64,000 bases of DNA from Anaerolineaceae bacterium (GCA_030653365.1 JAURZL010000007.1:186001-250000), one strand, 5' to 3'. Shown: positions 16,766 to 25,508, counted from the stretch's first letter. Translations and numbers: made by a program. Notes: a model not told the origin generated them from the letters alone.

Positions 16766-17267
16766 TACTTTGCTTGAGTCTGGAAAATTATTAATTGAGA
16801 AATGGATTGAATCCTCCAATTCACCTGAAGAAAATCGGTTGGATATCTGGGTTACACGGGATAATTTTAAAACAGTTATGCAGGAAATTGTTAACAAAAG
16901 ATGGGGATATTTGATTACAATCACAGGATTAGATATCGCACCGGTTATTGATTCGGAAAACAATGAAACTCAACCAGGTCAATTGGAAGCACTTTATCAT
17001 TTTACAAAAGATTCGGCGATAATAACGGTACGTGTAAAAGTTCCGTACACAGATCCAAAGCTGGAATCTATATGTGATCTTATTCCTTCCGCAACAATAT
17101 ATGAAAGGGAAATCATAGAATTATTTGGATTTGAATTGATTAACACTCCAAATACAGATCGTCTGGTATTACCAGATTCATGGCCTGAAGGGATATATCC
17201 ATTAAGAAAATCATTCACAAGTTTACAAGTTCCAGAGATTTTGGCTAAGGAGCAGACCAATGACTGA
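16755..17267 (+). CDS. NuoC/HycE-N-like 30-kDa subunit of hydrogenase
   Basis: 170 aa. The family signature is ATIYEREIIELFGFELINTPNTDRLVLPDSWPEGIYPLRK, the usual NuoC C-terminal motif. In Hyc and Hyf this domain is fused to the large subunit; here, as in complex I and Mbh-type enzymes, it is a separate gene. The start is the ATG at 16755, 4 nt after GAGGAG; an ATG at 16743 would place its codons inside that Shine-Dalgarno. It overlaps the large-subunit gene by 8 bases. Confidence 0.9.
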   Translation: METNTLLESGKLLIEKWIESSNSPEENRLDIWVTRDNFKTVMQEIVNKRWGYLITITGLDIAPVIDSENNETQPGQLEALYHFTKDSAIITVRVKVPYTDPKLESICDLIPSATIYEREIIELFGFELINTPNTDRLVLPDSWPEGIYPLRKSFTSLQVPEILAKEQTND

Positions 17268-18441
17268 AAAACCAAAAGAGAAATTTGTAGTTCCCATTGG
17301 GCCACAACACCCTGCATTGAAAGAACCGGGAAGTTTTCTATTCACTGTCGATGGAGAGACAGTAACGGACGCCTCCGTTAGATTAGGGTTTGTACATCGC
17401 GGGATTGAAAAAACCTGTGAGACCCGCAACTACACACAGGATTTATATCTTCTCGAAAGGATTTGTGGCATTTGTTCTCATGTACATGCGACTGCTTTTG
17501 TGTTGGGTGTTGAAAAACTAGCTGGGGTTCAGGCACCTCCTCGGGCAGAAGCGATAAGAGTATTGGCAGCAGAATTAGAACGAATTCACAGTCATTTCTT
17601 ATGGTTAGGTGTGGCTGCCCACGAGGCTGGTTTTGACACGCTATTTATGTATGCCTGGCGTGATAGAGAAGTTGTAATGGATTTATTAGAGGTGCTTTCA
17701 GGCAGCCGTGTTCATTATTCAATCAATGTTATTGGAGGCGTAAAATTTGATGTGGATCAAGTGTCATCCGATTCAATCCTTAAACAGATGGATTTTTTGG
17801 AGGAGCGAACGAAATATTACATGAAAATTGTTACAACGGATGATACATTTATTGGAAGAACGAGGGGTATTGGAACATTATCAAAAGATAGAGCAGAAAT
17901 TCTTGGAGCAGTAGGACCAACCGTACGGGCTTCTGGAGTCAAACGTGATATACGGGTGAATGCTCCTTATTCTGGCTACAAAGATTATCATGTCAATATT
18001 ATTACTGATGCAACAGGGGATCTAGAAGCAAGATTTGTTGTGAGGATTAAAGAACTATATGAGTCTTATAGAATCATCCGGTTGGTATTAGAAAATCTTC
18101 CATCTGGAGATCTTACTACCCGTGTAAAAAGAAGAATACCTGAAGGAGAAGTAATCTCAAGGGTTGAGGCTCCTCGTGGTGAATTGTTTTATTATATTAA
18201 AAGTAATGGGACAGAAATGCCTGACCGTGTAAAAGTAAGAACACCAAGCCTGTGTAATTGGGGAACAATTACAGATGTTGCCGTTGGGCACAAATTGGCC
18301 GATATGCCAATGTTGCTGGCAGGAATTGATCCTTGTTTTTCCTGCAATGATAGAATGGTACAGGTCCGTTCAACATCAAAACAAACTCAATTAATGAATT
18401 GGGATGATCTTCGAAAATATGGAATTGAGTATTACAAATGA
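17260..18441 (+). CDS. Group 4 [NiFe]-hydrogenase large (catalytic) subunit
   Basis: 393 aa, NuoD-like but with both nickel-binding cysteine pairs intact: C69 and C72 in ERICGICSHVHA, and C359 and C362 in DPCFSCNDRM. True NuoD lacks these, so this is a hydrogenase. After C362 the sequence reads NDR then M, the same junction at which E. coli HycE is cleaved by its maturation protease, leaving a 28-residue C-terminal extension to be removed. The matching protease is the last gene of the operon. Function: H2 evolution or uptake at the cytosolic arm, coupled to ion pumping. The phylogenetic subgroup within group 4 is not determined. Confidence 0.95.
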   Translation: MTEKPKEKFVVPIGPQHPALKEPGSFLFTVDGETVTDASVRLGFVHRGIEKTCETRNYTQDLYLLERICGICSHVHATAFVLGVEKLAGVQAPPRAEAIRVLAAELERIHSHFLWLGVAAHEAGFDTLFMYAWRDREVVMDLLEVLSGSRVHYSINVIGGVKFDVDQVSSDSILKQMDFLEERTKYYMKIVTTDDTFIGRTRGIGTLSKDRAEILGAVGPTVRASGVKRDIRVNAPYSGYKDYHVNIITDATGDLEARFVVRIKELYESYRIIRLVLENLPSGDLTTRVKRRIPEGEVISRVEAPRGELFYYIKSNGTEMPDRVKVRTPSLCNWGTITDVAVGHKLADMPMLLAGIDPCFSCNDRMVQVRSTSKQTQLMNWDDLRKYGIEYYK

Positions 18442-19376
18442 ACCTGACATTACATCCACTAATTCTTTTGTTGATTTTTCCGGGGGGGATATTTCTTATG
18501 AACATTGGATTATTGTATGAATGGGCTGATAGAAAGTTGGTTGCCCGCTTTCAAAACCGTGTGGGTCCCAGATGGTTTCAACCTTTGGCAGATACAATAA
18601 AATTATTAGCAAAAGAAGAGATTATACCCTTTGGTGTTCATAAAGGATTGTTTCTCACTTTACCGGTTATCGCATTAACGGGTGCTCTCACTGCTGCTTT
18701 GTATATACCAATGTTTGGTTTTCAGGCTCCATTTAGTTTTGAAGGTGACCTGATTGTTACAATCTATTTGCTCAGCATGATGACGTTATGCATTGGATTA
18801 GCAGGAGCAAATACATTAAGTCGATTTACCATCATTGGTGCCACCAGGGCATTAACACAAATGTTTTCATATGAAGCCCCTTTTCTGTTAGCTTTATTTG
18901 GTCCAGCAATAGCGGCAGGAACATGGAATATTGGGAAAATTAATGCATTTGCCAGTGACAATATCTGGATGATAATCGCGCAACCAATTGGATTTATTGT
19001 AGCTCTAATTGGGTTGATGGGAAAATTGGAGCTGCCTCCTTTTGATGCTCCCGAAGCTGAGACCGAAATTGTCGCTGGGGCTTTGACTGAATATTCAGGG
19101 AGAGGTTTAGCTCTTTTTCATATCGGAAAAAATGTTGAACTGGTTATTGGTTTGACTTTGATTGTCATCTTCTACTTAGGTGGAATTTCAAATCCATTGG
19201 AATTTATTCTTAAGTCTGCAGGATTGCTTCTTGTTGTTACTGCGTTACAATCCCTGTTTGCTCGATTACGAATTGATCAAACTGTTGGTTTATGGTGGAG
19301 ATTGGGGGCATTAATGGCCTTGCTTCAATTACTGGCAATAATTTTCGGTCGATATTTAGGAGAATTACTGAGATAA
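18438..19376 (+). CDS. NuoH/HycD-like membrane anchor subunit of hydrogenase
   Basis: 312 aa, eight membrane helices. LLYEWADRKLVARFQNRVGPRWFQPLADTIKLLAKEEI is the strongly conserved NuoH N-terminal loop, and LPPFDAPEAETEIVAGALTEYSGRGLALF is the conserved acidic loop that lines the quinone or coupling cavity. It anchors the hydrogenase module to the antiporter arm. The start overlaps the preceding stop by 4 bases (ATGA). Confidence 0.94.
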   Translation: MNLTLHPLILLLIFPGGIFLMNIGLLYEWADRKLVARFQNRVGPRWFQPLADTIKLLAKEEIIPFGVHKGLFLTLPVIALTGALTAALYIPMFGFQAPFSFEGDLIVTIYLLSMMTLCIGLAGANTLSRFTIIGATRALTQMFSYEAPFLLALFGPAIAAGTWNIGKINAFASDNIWMIIAQPIGFIVALIGLMGKLELPPFDAPEAETEIVAGALTEYSGRGLALFHIGKNVELVIGLTLIVIFYLGGISNPLEFILKSAGLLLVVTALQSLFARLRIDQTVGLWWRLGALMALLQLLAIIFGRYLGELLR

Positions 19377-19384
19377 GGTGAATT

Positions 19385-19813
19385 ATGACTATTGGTGTTT
19401 TATTTGGTGATTTATTAAAATCGTTGTTTAAGAAACCGGCAACACAAAATTATCCATATTCAAAGATAAAAGCACCGGAGAGGTTGCGTGGAAAGCTTGT
19501 TTATGATCCAGAAAAATGTATTGGATGCATGCTTTGTATTAAAGATTGTCCTTCGAATGCAATAGAACTGATTACAGTGGATAAAATAAACAAGCGTTTT
19601 GTTTTACGTTACCATCCAGATAAGTGTGTTTTTTGTGCGCAGTGCGTTGAAAATTGTCGGTTTAAGTGTTTAAGTATGTCCAACTCTTTATGGGAAATGG
19701 CTTCTACATCAAAAGAAGCATTTGAGGTTTATTACGGAAGAGAAGAAGATATCGCGATCTTACTTGAGAGAGCAGCTCAACCAGGCATTAACGAACCTTC
19801 TTGCGAAGAATAA
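19385..19813 (+). CDS. NuoI/HycF-like ferredoxin subunit of hydrogenase
   Basis: 142 aa with two [4Fe-4S] motifs: C45, C48, C51 with C55, and C81, C84, C87 with C91 (CxxCxxCxxxC each). It connects the proximal cluster of the small subunit to an external donor, probably free ferredoxin, since no diaphorase (NuoEF) or formate dehydrogenase gene is adjacent. Its 3' end overlaps the protease gene. Confidence 0.93.
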   Translation: MTIGVLFGDLLKSLFKKPATQNYPYSKIKAPERLRGKLVYDPEKCIGCMLCIKDCPSNAIELITVDKINKRFVLRYHPDKCVFCAQCVENCRFKCLSMSNSLWEMASTSKEAFEVYYGREEDIAILLERAAQPGINEPSCEE

Positions 19814-20276
19814 TGATTTACCAAGATTAGTTATTCTTGGTGTCGGGAATGAATTGAATGGTGACGATGCTGCTGGTGTTTTGATTGTCAGAAAATTAAA
19901 AAAGTTATTACCTAAACACGAGCAATTATTACTGATTGAAGCGTCGGTAGCTCCAGAAAACTATTCCAGTGTAATCAGAAAATACGCTCCAGATTGGATT
20001 TGGATCATTGATGCTGCTGATTTGGAAATTGAGCCTGGAGATGTTCAATTCATTGATTTTTCAAACATTGATGTGATGGGTGCAAATACACATCGCTTAT
20101 CTCTTTCCCTATTAATTTCTTATTTTCAATCGGAGATTGGTTCAGAAACTTTAATCCTTGGAATACAGCCAGTCACTGTGGATCCATTTTCTGATCTTTC
20201 CATGCCTGTTAAGCAATCAATAAAAAAAATATCAAAATTTTTACTGGATTGGTTGAAAAACACCTATGATATCTAA
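19722..20276 (+). CDS. Hydrogenase maturation protease (HycI/HyaD family)
   Basis: The core starts at LVILGVGNELNGDDAAGV, with the nickel-sensing acidic residue in the GDD motif. IDAADLEIEPGDVQFI supplies the second conserved aspartate, and THRLSLSLLI and LGIQPVTV follow as in HycI. It removes the C-terminal extension of the large subunit once nickel is inserted. The start is uncertain: no ATG lies in frame near the core. TTG codons at 19722 and 19764 are candidates, both inside the ferredoxin gene, so translation is probably coupled. With the longest frame the protein is 184 aa; family members are about 150-165 aa, which favours the later start. Confidence 0.88.
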   Translation: MRFITEEKKISRSYLREQLNQALTNLLAKNNDLPRLVILGVGNELNGDDAAGVLIVRKLKKLLPKHEQLLLIEASVAPENYSSVIRKYAPDWIWIIDAADLEIEPGDVQFIDFSNIDVMGANTHRLSLSLLISYFQSEIGSETLILGIQPVTVDPFSDLSMPVKQSIKKISKFLLDWLKNTYDI

Positions 20277-20295
20277 TAATGAAGAAGAAAAATCA

Positions 20296-20331
20296 GCAAT
20301 TAACAGTGGGTATTGCAATTTTTTGTTTTTT
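20296..20331 (+). terminator. Weak terminator after the hydrogenase operon
   Basis: GCAAT (20296-20300) pairs with ATTGC (20312-20316) and is followed by a long T-rich run. The stem is only 5 bp. Confidence 0.4.
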
Positions 20332-20360
20332 TCAGTTTATTCCAGGTTATTTTCTCTTGA

Positions 20361-21263
20361 TTAACTTCCAACCGATTGAGTTCTAAATTTCTCATTGGAA
20401 AGAGTTTCTAAAACAGAAATAATGGCTGAGTTATCCAGGTCTCCCATATTGTTTTGAAGCATACTTTGATATAACTGATTGTCTATCGCACAAGAAGGTA
20501 ATGGAATGCCATATTCTTTGGCTGTTTCGATAATAATATTGAGATCTTTGGATTGCATTGATGCCTTAAAACCTGGCTGTCGATTTCCAGAAAACAAACG
20601 GGGAGGTTTGACATCTAAAGTCCAGCATTGGGCTGCCCCACCACGAATCGCTTCGATGACCTTTACAGGATCAGCTCCAGCTTTTTGAGCGAAAATCATC
20701 AATTCACCCATCGCGACCATTTGCGCAGCTACCATTATTTGGTTGGCTGCTTTGGCAATTTGTCCAGTACCACATTCTCCAATGTGAGTAATTGTTTTCC
20801 CAATAACTTTAAATATTGGTAATACTAAATTTACTGCTTCAACCGGTCCACCGACCATTATTGTTAAAGTACCATTAATCGCACCAATATCACCACCAGA
20901 AACAGGAGCATCCAGCGCAAGAATTCCTTTATCCTGGAGGAGTTTCCCAATGTGACGTGCCATGCCTGGTTTTATTGTCGAATTATCTACAAAAATCAGA
21001 CCACTTTTTCCCCCCTGTAAAATACCATTTTCTCCCAGCACGATTTGTTCCACATCTGGAGAATCAGGTAAATTTGTAAAAACAACATCAACTTGTGATG
21101 CTACTTCTGCAGGAGAGAAAGCAGGGATCGCACCTTCTTTAACCAATTCCTCTACTTTTTCCCGACTTCTATTATGTACCACCAGAGGAAATCCAGCTTT
21201 TAAAATATTCCTGGCTATCGGTTTTCCCATTAGTCCTAATCCAATGTATCCAACTTTAAGCAT
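20361..21263 (-). CDS. Beta-hydroxyacid dehydrogenase (3-hydroxyisobutyrate / tartronate semialdehyde reductase family)
   Basis: 300 aa. The N-terminal Rossmann motif VGYIGLGLMGKPIA binds NAD(P). The substrate signature DAPVSGGDIGA and the catalytic lysine in GTGQIAKAANQIM are those of the GarR/HIBADH family. The C-terminal helical domain includes LKDLNIIIETAKEYGIPLP-like sequence, reading SKDLNI here. It reduces a short 3-hydroxyacid semialdehyde in the cytosol; specificity is not decided. The start has GGAGG 8 nt upstream. It is a single gene convergent with the hydrogenase operon. Confidence 0.88.
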   Translation of the reverse strand: MLKVGYIGLGLMGKPIARNILKAGFPLVVHNRSREKVEELVKEGAIPAFSPAEVASQVDVVFTNLPDSPDVEQIVLGENGILQGGKSGLIFVDNSTIKPGMARHIGKLLQDKGILALDAPVSGGDIGAINGTLTIMVGGPVEAVNLVLPIFKVIGKTITHIGECGTGQIAKAANQIMVAAQMVAMGELMIFAQKAGADPVKVIEAIRGGAAQCWTLDVKPPRLFSGNRQPGFKASMQSKDLNIIIETAKEYGIPLPSCAIDNQLYQSMLQNNMGDLDNSAIISVLETLSNEKFRTQSVGS

Positions 21264-21414
21264 AATTTCCTCCAGAATTCGATCATCTATTTCATTTGAA
21301 TTTTTTTGTGATAATTAACATTTTTTATTAAGAGATTTTTTCAACCAGATAATTGTACAATAGTAAGAAAATACTTACTCATTTTCGTTTCATCTCATTA
21401 AAATGAGTTTAATG

Positions 21415-21449
21415 GGTGTTATTGGCGGTGATACCCCCACAAAACATCC
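21415..21449. repeat. Dispersed palindromic repeat, copy C
   Basis: GGTGTTATTGGCGG, loop TGATAC, then CCCCACAAAACATCC. The left arm and loop are near the consensus and the right arm is decayed. It lies in the spacer before the uridine phosphorylase gene. A short dyad CTCATT-AA-AATGAG (21394-21407) is next to it. Confidence 0.55.
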
Positions 21450-21519
21450 TGGCTGCTAGGATTTGAAAATTGACTCATTTTCTTTGGAAAAAAGAAAGTG
21501 AATAAGAAGGAGGATACTG

Positions 21520-22263
21520 ATGACTGAAGTTCAATATCATATTCGTGTAAAAGAAGGTGATGTAGGAAAATATGTTTTATTACCCGGTGATCCTGGAAGA
21601 TGCGAATCAATTGCAAATTATTTTGATGATTCAAAATTCATTTCATTTAATCGGGAACATAAAGTATTTACCGGGTATCTACATGGAGAATTGGTTTCGG
21701 TTGTTTCCACTGGCATGGGGTGTCCATCAACTGCGATTGCAGTCGAAGAGTTGATTAAAGTTGGATGTCACACATTTATTCGTGTAGGGACATCTGGAGC
21801 AATCCAGCCACATTTGAATGTTGGTGACATAGCTATTATCAATGCTGCAATCCGTGATGAAGGTACCAGCAGACAATATTTACCAATCGAATATCCAGCT
21901 GTTGCTGATCTTCAGGTTACAAATTCACTTGTGAAGGCTTCTGAAAAATTAGGGTTCACTCATCATGTTGGGGTATCTCATACGAAAGATTCTTTTTACA
22001 GTGAAGTAGAACCTGACCGTATGCCTATGTCTTCATATTTGAAAGAAAGATGGAATTATTGGGTTGCAGGTGGTGCGATTTGTTCAGAAATGGAAGCATC
22101 AATAGTATTCATTCTTGCGAGTATCTATCGCAAAAGAGCTGGCGCAGTAACAATGATCATTGGCAGCGATATGGACACAATCGCAAAAAAACACGATCCT
22201 GAGGGAATGATACGTGTGGCTGTAGAAGCTATCCGGATGATGATTATGAAAGAGAGAAAATAA
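21520..22263 (+). CDS. Uridine phosphorylase-like nucleoside phosphorylase
   Basis: 247 aa, NP-I family. YVLLPGDPGRCESIA is the phosphate-binding N-terminal motif of Udp/DeoD. GMGCPSTAIAVEELIKVG and RVGTSGAIQPHLNVGD are the central signatures, and SEMEAS provides the ribose-binding Glu-Met-Glu. It splits a nucleoside (probably uridine) with phosphate in nucleoside salvage. The ATG follows the very strong site AAGGAGG. The stem-loop after the stop can end transcription in both directions. Confidence 0.88.
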   Translation: MTEVQYHIRVKEGDVGKYVLLPGDPGRCESIANYFDDSKFISFNREHKVFTGYLHGELVSVVSTGMGCPSTAIAVEELIKVGCHTFIRVGTSGAIQPHLNVGDIAIINAAIRDEGTSRQYLPIEYPAVADLQVTNSLVKASEKLGFTHHVGVSHTKDSFYSEVEPDRMPMSSYLKERWNYWVAGGAICSEMEASIVFILASIYRKRAGAVTMIIGSDMDTIAKKHDPEGMIRVAVEAIRMMIMKERK

Positions 22264-22270
22264 TTGAATA

Positions 22271-22300
22271 AAATCCCCTCCACATTCTCGGGAGGGGATC
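22271..22300. terminator. Bidirectional stem-loop between the uridine phosphorylase gene and valS
   Basis: ATCCCCTCC (22273-22281) pairs perfectly with GGAGGGGAT (22291-22299). The T-rich run follows on the minus-strand side (GGATTTTATT), so it is mainly the terminator of valS. Confidence 0.75.
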
Positions 22301-22308
22301 ATCAATGA

Positions 22309-25005
22309 CTAGAAATTTCCAAGCTGATCTTTAAGCTTTTGAGAAGTTTCTTGAAACTGCTTTAATTTTTCACGTTCTTTTTGAACAACGTTTGAAGGTG
22401 CCTTTTTTGCAAAGGGGGAATTCAGCAAATTTTCTAATCGATTGATCTGAACTTCAACTTCTGCCAATTCTTTTTCAATTCGGTCTTTTTCAGCATCAAT
22501 ATCGATTAAATCCTCCAATGGTAAGAATATCTCAACACCAGATATAACGACAGTAGTCTGGTTGATTGGTTTACCTTCCAATTCTTGATGAATAGTAGTT
22601 GTCGTTTTTTCCAGTCCAGCAAGTGAAATAATGGTTGTTAATTGATCTGAGATAATATCAATTTTTTCTCCAGCAACAATTGTCGAAGGAATCTTCTTAG
22701 AAGGAGGAATCTTTTTCTCAGTTCTTATATTGCGTATAGCTTTAACAATTTCCTGAATAAGATTGAAATTTTTGATTTTGTCCTCTTCCCACCCTTCAAT
22801 ATCCTGACCTTTAGGCCAATTTGCAATGATTAATGCTGGTTCCCAACCTGTTTTTGGATTAAATTCTTCAGATTTCTCTATGCAGGCTGATTTCAGATGA
22901 CCCCATAATTCCTCGGTGACATATGGGGTAAAGGGGTGTAAAAGTCGTAAGCTGTTATCTAAGACTCTTACAAGCGTTTGTGCAGTATAGAATGCTCGGT
23001 CTGGACTTTCAGATAATTGAATTTTTGCAATTTCAAGATACCAATCAGCAAATTCACTCCAGAAGAAATCGTAAATTTGACGGCCAGCTTCTCCATATTG
23101 GTGGTTGCTGAACAATCTCTCAACATCACGAATTAATTGGTTCATTCTTGCCCATATCCATGAATCAGCTAATGACCATTCAGGTGCTCCAATTGCTTTT
23201 TCAGGAACTTTTTCTAAATTTCCTATGACAAATCTGCCGGCATTCCAAATTTTGTTTGCAAAATTACGATTCGATTCAACTTTCTTTATCGAAATATTTG
23301 TATCATTTCCGGGAGTAGAGCCTACTAAAACAGTAAATCGCAGTGCATCAGTACCCATTTCATCCATGACCACCAAAGGATCAATTGAATTTCCTTTGGT
23401 TTTGCTCATCTTTTGGCCATTTTCATCACGGATTATCCCATGCAGATAAACTGTTTCAAATGGTGCCTGATCGGTAAATTCAAGACCAAACATGATCATT
23501 CTTGCCACCCAGAAAAACAGAATATCATATCCAGTTTCCATCATGGTTGTTGGGTAAAAATATTGAAGATCAGGAGTTTTTTCTGGCCACCCTAGCGTTG
23601 AAAATGGCCATAAACCGGAACTAAACCAGGTATCCAAAACATCTTCGTCCTGAACAATATTCTTACTATTACATTTTTCACATAGATCAGGATCTTCTCT
23701 ACTTACTGTAACGTAATCACAATCAGAGCAATACCATACAGGCAGGCGATGTCCCCACCATAATTGCCGGCTTATACACCAATCATGGATATTTTCCAGC
23801 CAATTGTAATAAATTTTACTAAACCTCTCCGGTACTATTTCAATTTGACCACTGTGTACGGCATTCAAGCCGGCTTCAGCAAGTGGTTTCATATTTACAA
23901 ACCATTGGGTAGAAATCATAGGTTCAATGATCTCGCCACCACGCTCTGATCGTGGAACTGTGTGGGTATATGGTTGTTCATTAATCACCAAATTGGCTGC
24001 TTTCATGTCTGCCCAGATTGCTTTACGACAAACAAATCGATCCATGCCTGAATAGGGTCCACCATTTTCGTTAATCACTGCATTCTGATCCAAAATGCTG
24101 ATAAATTCCAAATTATGGCGTTTTCCAATTTCATAATCATTCGGGTCATGAGCAGGAGTAATTTTTAATGACCCTGTGCCAAATTCTCTATCTACATATT
24201 CATCAGCAATAACAGGTATTTCACGATTTAAAATTGGAACCACCACTTTTTTGCCAATATATTTTTGGAAACGGTCATCTTCAGGATGAACTGCCACTGC
24301 TGAATCCCCAAGGATGGTTTCTGGTCGTGTAGTAGCAACAGGTATAAATTCATCGACGCTATCAGAAAGACGATATTTGAAAAAATATAGGAATCCTGGT
24401 TCCTCGACATACTCTACTTCCAGGTCAGACACAGCTGTTTTTAATCCAGGTGACCAGTTAATCATTCTGGGTCCTCGATATATTAGCCCTTTTTCGTATA
24501 ATCGGACAAAAGCTTCTCGAACTGCCCTGGATAATCCTTTATCTAGCGTGAAACGTTCTCGATCCCAGTCGCATGATGCACCTATTCGCCGGATTTGTTG
24601 GGTTATGCGGCTACCATATTTCTCCTTCCATGCCCAAATTTCTGCTTCGAATTTTTCTCGCCCTATTTCCTCACGGGGAGTTCCTTTTTCTTCAAGCATT
24701 TTTTCTACCATTAATTGTGTTGCGATGCCAGCATGATCTGTACCAGGCACCCATAAAGTTGGAATACCTTTCATGCGATGATAACGAATCATCAGATCTT
24801 CCAAGGCAACAAATATTACATGTCCTAAGTGAAGTCCACCTGTAACATTTGGTGGTGGAATGGATATAACATAAGGTTTAATCTCTGGATCGAATTCAGG
24901 TGAATTGGGATCATTGATTGGTTTAAAGAAACCTTCTTTTTCCCACCACTCGTATAATTTTTCTTCAACATTTTTGAATTCATACGCTTTTGGCAATTCT
25001 TTCAT
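22309..25005 (-). CDS. valS: Valyl-tRNA synthetase
   Basis: 898 aa class I synthetase. The ATP-site motifs are GGLHLGHV (HIGH-type) and QKMSKTKGNS (KMSKS), with a CP1 editing domain between them and a metal-binding CSDCD/CEKCN pair inside. The C-terminal coiled-coil arm (DIDAEKDRIEKELAEVEVQINRLE) and a FAKKAPSNVV-type tail are typical of ValRS. The ATG at 25005 has AGGAG upstream; six more residues in the longer frame are unlikely. It is controlled by the T-box leader directly upstream. Confidence 0.97.
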   Translation of the reverse strand: MKELPKAYEFKNVEEKLYEWWEKEGFFKPINDPNSPEFDPEIKPYVISIPPPNVTGGLHLGHVIFVALEDLMIRYHRMKGIPTLWVPGTDHAGIATQLMVEKMLEEKGTPREEIGREKFEAEIWAWKEKYGSRITQQIRRIGASCDWDRERFTLDKGLSRAVREAFVRLYEKGLIYRGPRMINWSPGLKTAVSDLEVEYVEEPGFLYFFKYRLSDSVDEFIPVATTRPETILGDSAVAVHPEDDRFQKYIGKKVVVPILNREIPVIADEYVDREFGTGSLKITPAHDPNDYEIGKRHNLEFISILDQNAVINENGGPYSGMDRFVCRKAIWADMKAANLVINEQPYTHTVPRSERGGEIIEPMISTQWFVNMKPLAEAGLNAVHSGQIEIVPERFSKIYYNWLENIHDWCISRQLWWGHRLPVWYCSDCDYVTVSREDPDLCEKCNSKNIVQDEDVLDTWFSSGLWPFSTLGWPEKTPDLQYFYPTTMMETGYDILFFWVARMIMFGLEFTDQAPFETVYLHGIIRDENGQKMSKTKGNSIDPLVVMDEMGTDALRFTVLVGSTPGNDTNISIKKVESNRNFANKIWNAGRFVIGNLEKVPEKAIGAPEWSLADSWIWARMNQLIRDVERLFSNHQYGEAGRQIYDFFWSEFADWYLEIAKIQLSESPDRAFYTAQTLVRVLDNSLRLLHPFTPYVTEELWGHLKSACIEKSEEFNPKTGWEPALIIANWPKGQDIEGWEEDKIKNFNLIQEIVKAIRNIRTEKKIPPSKKIPSTIVAGEKIDIISDQLTTIISLAGLEKTTTTIHQELEGKPINQTTVVISGVEIFLPLEDLIDIDAEKDRIEKELAEVEVQINRLENLLNSPFAKKAPSNVVQKEREKLKQFQETSQKLKDQLGNF

Positions 25006-25036
25006 CTCTACTCCTGAAACCAATTAATTTTCAATA

Positions 25037-25285
25037 ATAAAAAAACACGCTGCCTCTGCGAGGACGAAAGCGTGCTTCTTCCGTGGTACCACCTCAATTC
25101 GCCAAAAATATTGACGCACTTCATTTTGCGATAACGGGCTTCTCCGTGCTGTTCTACTCTCTATCTAAGATTTCTTCAGCATAGCTCCTGACGACTTCAG
25201 AAGGTATTTTTCCGCAGAGGCTCTCAGCCGGTGACCTCAGTTTCTGTCGGTTCTTCCCATTCTTACTACTTCAGGACAGTTGTTG
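25037..25285 (-). promoter_or_regulatory. T-box leader of valS, valine specifier GUC
   Basis: Read on the minus strand, Stem I closes with TCCTGA/TCAGGA and carries the distal-loop region ACCGGCTGAGAG. The specifier lies in TGAAGTCGTC, so GUC (Val) in either register. The antiterminator T-box GGTGGTACCACGG lies at 25093-25081. The intrinsic terminator follows, CACGC/GCGTG with a T run, around 25077-25037. Uncharged tRNA-Val would pair with the specifier and the TGG of the T-box and let transcription continue into valS. Confidence 0.93.
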
Positions 25286-25291
25286 AACAAG

Positions 25292-25320
25292 ATTATAAGA
25301 TGTTCAGATATACATGTCAA
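25292..25320 (-). promoter_or_regulatory. Consensus promoter of the valS T-box transcript
   Basis: On the minus strand TTGACA (25320-25315), exactly 17 nt, then TATAAT (25297-25292). Both boxes match the sigma-70 consensus at every base, as expected for a gene controlled mainly by attenuation. Confidence 0.85.
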
Positions 25321-25404
25321 CAATGACTTTTTATTTTTTGAACAATAATTCAAAATGCACACAAATGGCTTTACATTGAACAATAAAAAAAACCAAAAAA
25401 TTCG

Positions 25405-25428
25405 TTTTCTCATTTTGAAATGAGAAAA
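25405..25428. repeat. Short perfect inverted repeat (operator- or terminator-like)
   Basis: TTTTCTCATTT and AAATGAGAAAA separated by TG. It lies between the divergent valS promoter and the lipoprotein gene. Its core resembles the CTCATT-AA-AATGAG dyad at 21394-21407. Confidence 0.4.
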
Positions 25429-25508
25429 AATTTTATTGAATTAAACCACTCTCATAATAAATCGGATATGATAACATTTAGATAAACTGCTATCTACCTT
25501 TTGAATTT

